The translations under genes were made by a program, and so were the position numbers. 64,000 nucleotides of DNA from positions 4,537,080 to 4,601,079 of the forward strand of contig NW_002060944.1 of NCBI RefSeq assembly GCF_000150275.1. The letters are read 5' to 3'. The stretch comes from Trichoplax adhaerens. Its lineage: Eukaryota > Placozoa > Uniplacotomia > Trichoplacea > Trichoplacidae. The notes below the pieces were generated by a model that searched no databases, was not told the DNA's origin, and saw only the letters and a list, made by a program, of their open reading frames with translations. Shown here piece after piece: positions 25,001-37,820 of this stretch. Position 1 is the stretch's first letter, and the number at the start of each line of letters is the position of its first letter.

Positions 25001-27385
25001 TTAAAGGTTAGGAATTGATGAGGAAATGAATTCTAAATCATAATCACCAACTTGGTGTATTGTATGACCATCGTGGAATCCTGGCTGTTGAGATGAAACC
25101 GGAATAGCGCATTGGTCAGGTTGGGCATAACCGCCTGCTTGAGACATTGGGTGCGATAACCCAGAAACCTAAAGATTTGAATTTAAATAATATTGCAGTT
25201 TCTATCAAAAATGTAAAACTCTCTGAACTGCTGCTTAAGCTCTTACAGTAGTTTCTAATAAACGAAGCGAAACTAGCTATTTCAGTTAGCGTTGAATGAT
25301 GATAGAACAATGTAATTAGTGAGTTTTATTATTACTGCACCGACAACGAAGCAATGAATACCTGAAAATGACTGCTAACTGATACATTGCCACTTGATGA
25401 ACCACTATTACTAGTGCTCAAGGGTATGGGACCCAAATATATATCAGGTTGTTGTTGGTCAACAAGCATTCCTTGCTGCGATTGGTTACGAATCGATGGT
25501 TGCACTTGTGGATGGTGCGAATGTGACAAACTTCCTGATGTCGACGTAGACGCTTGAGTTAATCCTAAATTGCCTTCTGTACCTAGCGTAAAAGTATACT
25601 TTTATTAGATTATATAATATGTAGATTTAGTAAATAATTGTACAAAGCAATACTATGATCAACTTTCTAAACCTGAGCCGCTCTCATGTTGATTTCTGGA
25701 TGTTTGCGCTGCTTTAATAGCGTACATGCTTGCCTCCTCTTGAGCTTTTCCAATATTCTTTTTATACCGAATTCTTTTATTACCAAACCAATTAGAAATC
25801 TAAACAAATTGAAATTAATGAAAGTAGCACCGTTTAGAGTAAAAATTTATCGATCCCTAACATACGAAGATATATAAGATTGACTAGTGTACTTTAGAGT
25901 ATACAAATAATGAAAGGTTTTCGAAATTCTTACCTGAGAAATGGTAATATCACACTTTCTAGCTAATTCTTCCTTGATCTCTTCGCTGGGATAAGGGTTA
26001 CTTAAGTGTGAGTAAAAATACTCGTTTAGAATTTCAGTGGCTTGTTTACTAAAGTTACGTCTTTTCCTTCTGTAAGAAAAATATCCTATAATTACTGGGC
26101 GTTTTCAACATCATCCGAAAGTACAATAATAATCATTGTATTGTTCGATAAAGCAATGTCGTATACCTCGCATCTAAGTAGCGTGATCTTAAGATCATAA
26201 GTGCTTCGCATGTACTTTGTTTCAGTTGAACTTGAATTGCACTAAATTTACGATGGATTATACTGACCATCCGGTCCATCTCTTTAGGGGTAATCGGTCT
26301 CGTTCTGGATTGTTCGCTTAATAAATTTTTTACGTGTGTGGTAAATTCATTACAAGCCTAATGAATTAAAGTCGATATAAAGTCAATAATAAGTTTTTTA
26401 CTTGTTTGTTGATAGCTCATGTTACCTGTTCATATTTTTCCAATTCAGAATGGTAGATTTGACGAATTTGATTTAATTTTGCATGATAATCAGAATGATC
26501 AATTTGGCTTTCGCCATGAACAGAAGCACTAGCAGTAGCAGCAGCAGCAGCAGCAGCAGAAGCACCTTTATCGGGCCCAATTATTCCTTCAGAAATCAAC
26601 ATATTATCTAATCGCGTTAATTGTTGATCGGGAGGATCTTCCTCGGAAGGTGTTCGAATATTTAGCACTGTACATACATATCACATAGACCACAGTGAAG
26701 TATTCCGAGTTTATGTGTTAAATTAAAAGAAAAAAAAAGAGTGATTAATTTATAGTCTAACAGATATAACCATTACTTCTATTCTTATTCATAGGTTTGT
26801 ATTGATCGTTTATTAAATAATACCTGTCTTTTCCTTAATTTCATATAGAACGCCGTACAGAGTAGGCTTTAGGCGATGTGAATTTAGAGCATGCTTACTA
26901 AAATTTATGGAGAATAAAAATAAATCTTAATATTGATACATAAAGAAGATAAGGAAGTGTTCTACAGTATAAATAATAATAATGCTATATTGAACAGGCG
27001 CCAATTACATATTAGATTAGTTGAAATATTGATCCTTGCAACATATTATTCTTAGTTAAAACTATAACTCAATCTAGGTAAGTTTAGTTGAACAGAGCGA
27101 AAGCTGTAATATTAGATTAGATTACTACCGTGCTTGTGCTTCATCCAATGATTGTTCATTTATTGACATTATTTGTTGTAATAATTCAGAAACGTCCGGA
27201 CGACGACCATCTACGTCATCAGGTAATTTGTTAACATCCATCCCATGTGATGATCCAACTTGGCCAGTGTTTGTGGGAACATGACCGATATTTGTAGGAT
27301 GTGACGTGACTTGCGTTCCAATTGGTACACCTGGAGGTACAGTAGTTACAGTAACTGCTAAATGACGATGATGGGAAGGATGCAT
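25001..27385 (-). CDS. PBX: PBX (PBC-class TALE homeodomain protein)
   Basis: Eight exons in transcription order: 27129-27385, 26824-26897, 26426-26667, 26167-26357, 25934-26069, 25673-25799, 25362-25582, 25001-25168; 471 residues, phases agree. The PBC domain begins near residue 65 with [20 protein letters not shown] and continues through [10 protein letters not shown], a polyalanine run (near residue 140) and [20 protein letters not shown]. The TALE homeodomain starts near residue 255 ([19 protein letters not shown]), carries the three-residue loop insertion SNPYP, and has [13 protein letters not shown] in helix 3 with Gly at position 50, as in PBX. Family role: nuclear DNA-binding partner of Hox, Meis/Pknox and other factors. 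The C-terminal tail is Gln/Ser/His-rich and poorly conserved. The polyalanine is encoded by a GCT/GCA run (near 26530-26560) that may vary in length between strains. Placozoans lack a full Hox set, so Meis/Pknox partnership is the likelier role (inference). Confidence 0.95.
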
Positions 27386-30300
27386 GATCCTCGATTTTTT
27401 TCCTACAATAATTGAACGCTTGATGACACCTATTATTAAGGAACGAAGGTAAGTAAAGTTCTAATTAATTTTGTCAATTAATGCAACTAATTATACTACA
27501 TCACTGGATGTACGCGTATTCTGATATCCGCGTGTTTAAGTAATAGAAATCTCTTCGCTTAAACTCTTCTTGATTATAATTATTAACTGTAGTTGATATA
27601 TCTCAAACTGTACATCATATACATTATACAAATATTACAAATTTTTCCCTATAAAAATTAAACTATCCAGTGTCATAAAAACGAAATAAATCAAGATTGA
27701 TATTGTCTATTGCATAACAAGGGTTTATTTTAAACTTTTATCGGGGTTTGAGTATTTAAAGAAAATTTTTTTTGGTAATTAGCAGTCACTCCCGATGAAA
27801 TTAAACAATCATGGATAAAGGACAAGACTTTAACGTCATTAAATTAATCAGACAATACTGAGCAATACTAGACTACCATTTCTATTGCCTTTTTTGGTTA
27901 GAATTTAAAACTTTTATCTGTTGGTATCGATAATAATGAGATGTTGAGTAATAATACGAGTAATATAAAAGAATTGTTTGTTTGTTTATTTGTGATATAC
28001 GTATGTATAAAAGATATATAAAATAGTCTAATAGATAGCTGAGGTTAAGTGAAGAAGTCATGATTGTATAAAATGTACTGCTAACTCTTTATAATAACAT
28101 ATGTAGTCTTGAATGATTAACTTTCTTTGCCTCGTACTTATTTTTCTGTACTAACCCGTTATATGTTAGAATTGTACACATTTATTACATTTACTTTTGT
28201 TCAGATAAAATAGCTACAAATATCCAGGATACTGTTAATAAATATCAACTATATAAATTGCATACAATAGTATCAAGAAAGTTAAATTGAAAGATTGGAA
28301 AGGTTGAATGAAATAGGGTTATGGTTAAAAGCGTAGTCTGTTAGTTATTGTTGAAGATTTAGTTAAATTATTTATTATTACACCCTTTCAGTTTTGAAGG
28401 CCGCCCTAATTATAATTAAAAAAAGACAAAGCCTACAGTACTGTACAGTAGACGGTAATACAAAATCACTGTCTAACAGTAACTAAAATAGGATACTGCT
28501 ACATGGTATACAAGTATATATATATACGTATAATAAAAATGCGTCTCATCTATTTCATTGGATATCATTAAAATACGTGAGAAGAAAGTTTCTGCTATCA
28601 TTATTCGAGCGGATAGTACTGAAACACAGAATGAATGTTCGATATCATTGGATGAATAAAAGCAGTATTTTTTCAGTTGTAATTCGGTTATGAATAATAA
28701 TAATTCTCTATCTGCATGATAAAAGAGTTTTTACCTATGGTGCTATCATAAATATAATTAATAATCCACGCTACGATATCCTGCATAAGAGTATTTTTTA
28801 ACACTTTTGCATAATCGACATAAAAAGTAGCGTACGCAAAGTTTATAAGTATTATTTGCAAGGAATATAGATTATAATCGCCAAAAGTTGAATAAAAAAA
28901 TGTCGATCAATTAGCAATTACTGAATAGAATTGATATCATGAAATTTACTTTAGTGATTGGTTTTAACTTGCAAATGGAAAACTATAACAAATCTCTACG
29001 GTTATATTGCTAAAACTTGGATATTCTTTGAATAGTAAATAATCCGTTAGATAAATGTCTCTATGCGTCTATGAACGGATGTAGTGTATATTTAAGGATC
29101 ATCTTATTACTTTTAATAAACAGTGATACAGAAAGAATTTAATCCCATTTTTCATCAATTAAAAATTCTTTACGATAGAGAGATAAGATTACTTTGATTT
29201 AATGTTGCGCCTAGGTAATTTCTTATCACTACAGTATTCTACATGCTAACTTGAAAAATTGGCATATCTTTGAGTGAGTCAAATTGTTGGATAGATCAAT
29301 GCCATATGAAAAAATGTCATTGTAGTACAAAAGTGGAATTATGCCAATATTGATTATAATATAATCTGTTTAAAATGTATACTCTTACGGAAATTTTACA
29401 TCGAAAATGATATATGGTAAAATCTAAGATTGAATATACTGTATTGCTAGTGTTACAATATTCAACTTGATGATAATAATCTTCTATACTCATAGCAATT
29501 TTTATATTGAATCATTATTTAGCACAGATGGTCAGTATAGTGACAGGTATAACATTTTTACAGTATTGACTGCATTGTGTGACTATTAATACAAGCATCC
29601 CGTTGGCATTCATGGCAAGAATGTATAGAGAAAATGGAATCAAATTGTCTATAAGATTGCAACTATCGATCATGAAATAAATTTATCGCTGTCTTACTTT
29701 AAAAAATTTACATTTGAAGTAAACTATTCAGTACAGTAAATAGTCATGACATAAGCGCACTTGGAATTGAATATTATAAAAAAGTTGTTAATAACATATT
29801 TATCTAGTCTAAACTGCTATCCTATTACTTTTCATTTTTTTTTTTTTTGGGGGGAGGCATAGATCGATTTACTGCTTCAATCTGATAATGTATTACTTTA
29901 CTGGAAAGCATTGCTCATTTTATATGTCAACAGGCTATTCATCCATCATCCAAGCAAATTGTATCCATGCTTACAGTACTAGGATAGTGTATCCAATCAA
30001 TCCGTCATTATCGTATTTAATATGTTGGTAAAGTCAAGGCATAAGCGCTGAGTGCTGCATCTATGTTCTATAGGATTATCAAAAGATAGGATAAAAAAAA
30101 TGTTTCGTTTTTATCCTTTGTGTCATGTACGCAGATGTATTTTACGATTCTATAGCCTTTTCCAAAGTACGCGTTGTTATGAAATATTGAGATAAGAAAG
30201 TTCCATCTACAAGATAGATGATGTTCGTGTAGAGCAAACTTTGAGACATTCATTTTGCACTCGTATGTATGATTATGCCTTGAAGATCTTAAGTTAAAAA

Positions 30301-30655
30301 ATTGACAAAGAATATTCAACTACTGCATCTAGACCTGTACCAAAATCAAGCAGATACAGACTGTACGCGTATATTCCAGCTTAGATGAGGATTACAGTAT
30401 AATCTTGTATTATGTACGTCCAATTGTATTTTTGAATTTTTTCCAATTTGTCAAGCATTATTATTGGATGAATAGTGCAAATATCCTTACATACTAATAC
30501 TGTATGATTAGAAGCCTAGCCATATAAAAAAGTAGAAGTAGGCAACGATTACAGTGATACAATGGAAAATACAAAAAGTGGTCCACCTATGATGATGATG
30601 ATCAATTTATAATAGTTATATTAATTATTTTCTATCATTCGCTTAAGCGTTATGT

Positions 30656-32217
30656 TTGTCTATTGGATGTAAACGATTGATCTGGATGTTCCATCAATTG
30701 TTTATTGACGTACAAGATATAATCCATCATGCTGCTAGTGGAAAAGAGTTGAACAGTTTGCAAACTGATTGCAGTCTAGATACAATGGCAAAAATGATGA
30801 TGGTGGCTAAGCTTCAACTATTTTCCAAGTTCATCGGTGACAACATGATTTTAAGCATCCATAACGTCAACTGCTGTAAACTAAGATAAATTGTCAAGTT
30901 GTTTTCTTTACAAATATGGAGACAAAAAAAAAAATTGAATTGCAACTTGATCGTGTGAACAACATAAGGAGTCAAAGTGCTTTCCATTAAATTTTTATAT
31001 ATACATTGATGTTTGGCAAGTCATCATCATTGTTGATGATTAATTTGGATGTGCCTTGTATGGAAGATGACGGAATGAATGCAGTCTACAGAATGAAATT
31101 TTATTGGTGTAACTACAGTAGCTGCTATTTATTCTTTTCTGACTATATATCGATACGACGATCGCAATACTATACTGGACACCGGCATATGATCAACGAA
31201 CTTGGTCACTTTTGAAATCATTGTCCGCCAAAAACTACTACTCTACCCTCTTCCATTTGACTACTTATCGTCCGTGATCATCATCATTTTTTACGATGCA
31301 GTCTGACGTTCAAGCCCAATTGAATATTTGGTGTGTACGAATAAAAACTGAAATTCATTAGGAAAAAGTAGCTAAAAAATGAATCGACCTTTTTACTTTG
31401 TTACTGTATAAAAATGCAGAGATAAATAGGTTAGATCGAAAATTGGACCCTATTGCGATATACTGTCGTAGTCGTTTCTCTCTTGGATCGATTGCATTTG
31501 AAAAACTATGGCTCACTACTACTGGTATCGTTGGTCTACTTAAAAGGATGGGATTATCCTGGTGAATTGGATGAAACTACCCTAATGAGTGGATCGAGTA
31601 GAATGGATTGTTGCATTGCTTGTTGCTACCGTTTGGAAAGAATGGAAGTCGTATGTAGATCAAGTTTGTATTTAGATAGGCAGATAGACCTGTAAAAATA
31701 TAGCGAGTACTGTACTGATTGGAACGTTAGTCAATGACGTCGACGACAAGAATTCCGCCATTGCACCCGTTATGGTCAAAATGGAGTGTCTAATATCATC
31801 ATTATTGTACAAGTCAATGGAGAAAAGTATAGCTGTCATGATTCAAAGAGAATTGAAAGTGGAATAGCGACAATATACAACATCCATAGTGTAAACGCGT
31901 CCAATCCATCTTCTCAGGCGATGTCAAGGCAAAAGGTAGACAGACTAACATGTATTCATTATTGTCGATCATCGATCCAATCTACTCATAACGTTGTTGC
32001 ATGCTATTTTAAGTGGATCCATGATGGTAGTGTGCTATTGATCAACCCTTTATCAAAAGCTAACAACAACTACGACGCTCTAACCACGGTGATGGAAAAA
32101 AATGCATCCGAGGAAAACCCTGCAAGCCAAGGCAATTATCTCTCCAACGCTCAAGGCTTGATCCACTGTAAATCATCATCATCATCATCATGCTATTTTA
32201 GCCATAACAAATACTAA
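30656..32217 (+). other. ORF-rich stretch of unknown nature
   Basis: Four unusually long open frames for this AT-rich DNA follow one another on the plus strand (about 30656-30889, 31006-31215, 31453-31695 and 31786-32217, the last 143 codons and ending after a serine run encoded by a TCA repeat). Frames and spacing do not resolve into one spliced protein by eye, most open with non-ATG codons, and no family is recognisable. It could be a decayed mobile element, a long non-coding transcript, or a lineage-specific gene with exons I mis-set. Confidence 0.3.
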
Positions 32218-33163
32218 CTTGTATCCTCTTTGCTTGTCCGGATTAGATCGCTTTATCCTTCAATGCCTTGAACTTCTTGATTTTACAGCAGGATCAAACA
32301 GTTTCTTTCATTAGTAAATTTCCGCACCTTTATAATCGCAAATTGACTTTTTTTCCCACACTCCAAAGCCATATACAGACGCCCAAAGTCTGTCGTCTCT
32401 TTTGAGTGGGTTCAACGCCGTACTGTTGGCTATATGGTGGGGGAAGGGGGGGGGGCATTTGACAACCCTTGTGTAAGAGGGTTGAGGCTGGACACCGACA
32501 AGATGGATGACAACGCCATACTGTAGGGTAGACTACGTTGGCCAGTTTGGGCTATTCTACTATGGTTTCGTTTGCATACACAACTTCCCTGGTCTCCATT
32601 CATTGTAGGCTACCGTATGACAAGCTGACTACTGTACAGAACGATACATTCAACACCTTTTACTGTACATTGTACTGTACTTTACAGTATGTTCCCCTAC
32701 TGTACACTGTACTGCAGGGGAATTCATCAATGTAACCTACAGTCCATCACTCAGGTGACAGTACTGTGCACTGTAGAGTACGTACTGTGGGCACTCCAGC
32801 AACTTTTTGCGCCTTTTTTGTATACCCATACACGACACGCAACTCTAGTCTACTGTATACCGTACAGCTGCGCCACTGTTTCGCCACTCAACGATCAAAA
32901 CGGCAATTGTACTCTAGCCACAAACATGGCAGGAACGCAAGATTCCGGCGTAACCATGGCAGCATCGACGATTTGATTAACCCCTCCGGATGATACATTA
33001 CATCATTAATCTGTCTCCTGTACTTGTCCAATAGCTCAATTTTGGTGAATATTTTGCATTCACTTAACCTTATTAATGAACATGAATCAATCATCCACGA
33101 TCTCTCTAAATTTACTCTAATTCCGTATTCGATAGACACCAATGCATCAGAAATCTTCTCCTA

Positions 33164-33483
33164 TCCAGTCATACGCTAGGAGATACGTTATAAGAGCGAT
33201 AGACTAGAATCAATTCTATTCTAAATGGAATTCAATACAGTGACATGAGCCAATTCGTTTTCTTCTACCGGTAAATAGCATTTTGTTTTTGACACCTTCA
33301 ACGTCCTACTCCATTTTAGACTGTCCAGTCAGACGCTAGGAGACACGTAATAACAACGATAGAGTAGAATCAATTCCATTCTAAATGGAATTCAATACAG
33401 TGACATGAACCAATTCGTTTTCTTCTACCGGTAAATGGCATTTTGTTTTTGACACCTCCAACGTCCTGCTCCATTTTAGACTG
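33164..33483. repeat. Tandem duplication, 2 x 160 bp
   Basis: 33164-33323 and 33324-33483 are direct copies that begin TCCAGTCA.ACGCTAGGAGA and end CCATTTTAGACTG, with scattered single-base differences and equal length. No open reading frame spans it, so it is a recent non-coding duplication. Confidence 0.9.
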
Positions 33484-36149
33484 AATTATTCCCTGACTAA
33501 AATAGCTACATTGACAGTCATGATTAATATCCAACCATAAATAGATGTAGACATATTTAGCATACTTGAATTACTCTACAGTAGATGCTATAAATCAATC
33601 AAGAAGAAGAACCATTGTAATCAATAGTATCATTTGTAAATTACAACGGTAGTCATAACCAGTCTAAGTCATGGCAACACAGATTATATAATCGATGCCT
33701 GGAAGTAGTATTAAATATCAACCGTGCAATATTGAGCTTCCACACTGACTGCATCGCACCAGTTCAATCATTATATAGAGATAATTGTAAGAATAGGTTT
33801 GCAAGTAAATATCACACAAAATTCAAGATATCAAAATAAAACGCACGGACTGTATCAAATTAATTTCTTAGCGCATATTTTGGCGGTATTTTAGAGCATG
33901 CTAGATAGATTGCTATACTCTTACTTTCAGTAAGCTGCAGTACTAATGACAGCAAGATAAGCGAAGCAGTGGTCATGATTTCCAATAGAATAATACATAG
34001 AAACGCTTATGGTCAATACATTACTGTTACAGTATTGACTGCTAGCTCTATATGATCACTTGTCATTCTCGCAGCGCATGTAACGCATTAGAATAAATTT
34101 CTTGTCATAACAGTTGAATGTTCTTGTACTTTGACGATGAAGCTTACAAGCATTCAATACTCTAATGGGTGCCTAGGTTGTACTATTTTAGCAGTCATTG
34201 GCAACAGTGATGTTACAAATTTTAGCGATGATTGCATCTCATAAATGGCATCGTAATAAAGAATTTTCTTTAATCTTAGAAAGGTAGGACTTGGGAGGAT
34301 ACAATTGTTGTAATTCAGTTAATTTTAGTTAAATCTCTGCTCGGTGAAATAAACTTTTTTTTATTAATACTTGCTATTATGATTAGTGTACTAGCGGGTA
34401 GCCCGTTGTCGAATGAATTTTTATAGCTTGTATTCAGTCATAAACAAGTAATATTGATTACAATGAGGATGCACAATTACTTTTATGTGCCGATCACGAC
34501 TAGATATTCCGAATGTTGGGAATTACTCATTCAATGAATGATTTTATACAGTATTCTAATTGAAAATACACAGAAATTATCGCTATATACGAAATTATCC
34601 TTGTAAAGGGTTGTCATTTTTGGTCCTGAAAAGATTAAAACGCGAGACAGCTATACTGTATAACGCAATAAAAATAACTGTGTACAGTATCATTTGAATA
34701 GTCAACGATAATAACCTTGTCCTATGTACATAATATATTCAATGCTTCTAATAGCTGTTTTATCAAAGTAATTCAGACTTTGGATTCTAGCCACTTTCTT
34801 ATCCAATACACAGTAATACTGTAGATATAGTATGACAATAATGCAGAACACCACCTCCACCAAATGAGCGGCTAAAAGTTTTACTACAGGACATGAGTTT
34901 TTCCGTTATTCATGTAGTAATGTACTAGATAGAACGTAGTGTGTCTCCATCATACAATCATATATAAATGTATATATATCACGGTATAAAATATATTTAG
35001 CTATTCATTAATACACAAGATGATATATTATTTATGAATAACCAGCATAATTGCTTGCATGTGTAAAAAGACAATCTACGACAACCATTACAATATTAGT
35101 TATATTATTTGGGGGATATATCATATCGGACTACCTGCAAAGAGTGAAGTCTTGTATCTTGATTTCAAGTTTTTCGAAGTTTCAGTTATATTTGAGTCCC
35201 GTCTTGAAGTTCCCTATTAAACCGATAATAGCGACGACATTAGAAATTATCCATCCACTAACCCGAAATTGAGTTTTTGTAGCATGTAGTACACTTGGTA
35301 ATCACCACCAAATATAAAATGTTAATCATAATCAAGGTTTCACAAGTGGAATGATGCATGTTGTACAGGTTTGATGAAATTAGAAGCAGCTCATATGCGT
35401 ATTATACTGACTACTAGTAGACTGTAGAAGCTAAGCGATCAAAAATTAAGGATTGGTTTAGGTCAAACAAACGACTACATGAAAATTTTTATCGCATACA
35501 GTGTATAGCAATCAGATATGAACTAATACAGAATATATTACTACGATTGCTATAGTTATATAAGCACATAAGGAGTAAGAGTAACTGTCTTTCTGGGTTT
35601 AATTTCTGTATTTTACATTTCATTGAACTACAAGCTTATCAATACTTTGATTGCTATGCAGGCATATGAGTTTACTACATCAGGGTAGTCATTTCAGGTG
35701 ATTATTGATCATGAAAGATTATACGAAATTTATAGTATACTCGTAGCAGTATGCAAAGGGAAATAACAAGTCATTGGATGGGCAATGTAGCGGCAAGTAA
35801 CACAGTATATTATTGTGTATTTAATAGTTTTTTTTATTTATTTTTTATTCTAATTCAAGATGGACTTAATATACGTACAGACAAGTTCAATTTTAAAATT
35901 TAGATTGAGATATTTTGCTAAGATTCATCAACTATACGGGTTATAAAGTAGAATATTTTTGCATGTAAATGAAGGGATTTCATAATGATACTTACTTTGT
36001 CAACTTGGTCCAGCCACCAAGAGCTCAAACGTACTTTGCCCTATGATTGTCTGTACTGTATCAACAGTCTGGATGGAATTGTATTTGAATAAGAATTAAA
36101 CTTTTGATTTCTCTATTGTCTTGATTCGATTTACTAATTATTATTATTT

Positions 36150-36464
36150 ATGGATGGAGCCAATTTTATTGCCGGTATTTTCAGCGATACAATATACGGT
36201 CTTACAACTACCACACTTTCTGATTTTATTCCAGTAAGTTTTGTCTATTATCTGTCTCGTATGATTGTATATAGCACGATCTATCTAGTCTTTTATATGC
36301 TAAATTGAACTCTTTATTAATTCTTTTATTCTTTTATAATATCCTTTAGGGCAAGTAAAGTCGGTGAACATTCTCTCTCCCCTAGCAAAAAATGGAAACA
36401 AATAAAACAAAGTACAATAGCGGCTGATATTGGTTTTCAACGGGATACGTGCGTGATGCTGTAG
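36150..36464 (+). CDS. Candidate two-exon microgene (about 64 codons)
   Basis: An exon ending at 36233 with a gtaagt donor is followed by a 116-nt intron and a strong pyrimidine-rich acceptor (ending cctttag), exon 36350-36464. Read from the ATG at 36154, the join is in phase and gives about 64 residues: a hydrophobic N-terminal half (MEPILLPVFSAIQYTVLQL) and a Lys/Ser-rich half (KVGEHSLSPSKKWKQIKQS). The same first exon read from the ATG at 36150 gives 28 different codons and then stops two codons into exon 2. I recognise neither product. Splice signals are better than chance, coding is unproven. Confidence 0.35.
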
Positions 36465-36762
36465 CTGCACAACACTTTTAAGACGCCTACGATATTACCA
36501 CAACAGTATAGTTTGGCATGACTCGGAAGGTAAGGTACAGAATACGATCCTATAGTACAATCAAAATTAATGTCACTATTGGCGTATTCACTTCCTGCGG
36601 TACTCCTTCGATAGAGTTTTGCATTCATTCATGAATTAATTATCCCATAGGGTAGAGTATGGTAGTAATAACGTCATGATTATTATTATTTTTATATTGT
36701 TGGTAATTTTGAATTGTAGTGAGTACATGTCACTCTTTAACATCCTTCAATTTAATAGTAGT

Positions 36763-37114
36763 GATGTTCAGTGCTGAAGCAGATATAATATATATATATA
36801 GATATATATGTAAAGTGGATGTCTTTGGTTGAAAATTGAACAACTTTTATGATGTTCAGCGCTGAAGCAGATATAATATATATATATAGATATATAGGAT
36901 AAAGTGGATGTCTTTGGTTGAAAATTGAACAACTTTTATGATGTTCAGCGCTAAAGCAGATATAATATATATATAGATATATATGTAAAGTGGATGTCTT
37001 TGGTTGAAAATTGAACAACTTTTATGATGTTCAGCGCTGAAGCAGATATAATATATATATATAGATATATAGGACAAAGTGGATGTTTTTGGTTGAAAAT
37101 TGAACAACTTTTAT
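36763..37114. repeat. Minisatellite, four copies of 86-89 bp with a TA-dinucleotide core
   Basis: Units start at 36763, 36851, 36940 and 37026, each opening GATGTTCAG(T/C)GCT(G/A)AAGCA, running through an alternating TA tract around AGATATATA, and ending GAAAATTGAACAACTTTTAT. Copies differ by a few bases and by TA-tract length. Three long minus-strand open frames here are repeat artefacts. It lies about 0.7 kb upstream of the GLMN start. Confidence 0.93.
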
Positions 37115-37820
37115 TATGGAAAAATTCAACAAAGTCATAAAGTGTTTCCATAGTAATTTCCATAGTTTACATAGACTTGAGTAAAAAAAAGCAAAAGTTG
37201 TACTGAGGTGTAGTAAGGAAGGCGATAGTGTACTGTAGGTGGTGTTAACTTAACTAGCCAAGTACAGTACAGTATGTATGTACTGTACTGTATCTGTATT
37301 GGTATCGGTATACTATAGACTTCATCATGGACGAGCCCCCTGACTACTCGATCTACGCGTAGTAGTCCATGAAACAGCTTAAAGTATTTCGTTTTAGACA
37401 ACTTTTTCCTCCAATTTGGAGATTTGCTTGTTTATCTTGCTACATTACTCCTTTCTGTCCTTTGTACATTTTGACGGCTCTCTCTAGACATTATTCTACC
37501 ACTTTATTTAGAAGTAGAGAGCTGTCTGCCCTCATCATATCTCCATCTCCATGGGTCCGTACTGGCAACACTCTGTAGCTGACTAGCAGTAACCAATCAC
37601 GTCATCGACTCTTAATTCATTCAATCTTCTCTAATCGTAGGTGAAAATTCTGCTGACACTTTTCGTCTTATTAGGTGCTTACATGATCGTTTACTATAAT
37701 TGACTCATTTTGAAAGCTATTCTCTTTCATTAACTTTATAATGAATGTATTGGGATATTTTTAGACTCTTTTAGCATGTTATATTACGCCTATGGTGACC
37801 AGAGTAAATGAAAACCAACC
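37115..37820. promoter_or_regulatory. Upstream region of GLMN
   Basis: About 700 nt between the minisatellite and the GLMN ATG. It holds a TACAGTA/TACTGTA cluster (about 37261-37293) and a 69-codon open frame (37369-37578) without family features. No TATA box or other defined element is clear. Confidence 0.35.

Larger units (their letters stand above)
27386..36149. other. Long intergenic interval with no recognised gene
   Basis: Almost 8.8 kb between the PBX start and a candidate microgene. Contents seen: PBX promoter side (no clear motif), homopolymer patches (T run with G run near 29838-29855; G run near 32448-32457), an ORF-rich unrecognised stretch at 30,600-33,100, TACAGTA clusters near 32650-32780, and a two-copy 160-bp repeat. 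No conserved protein domain was recognised on either strand. Confidence 0.5.

Noticed and set aside
32888-33142. Minus-strand 84-codon open frame
   Set aside because: No homology recognised and it overlaps other frames in the ORF-rich stretch; no splice logic.
36752-37163. Three minus-strand open frames of 70-88 codons with repeated Ile-Tyr stretches
   Set aside because: They are translations of the four-copy minisatellite; the repeats explain the periodic protein.
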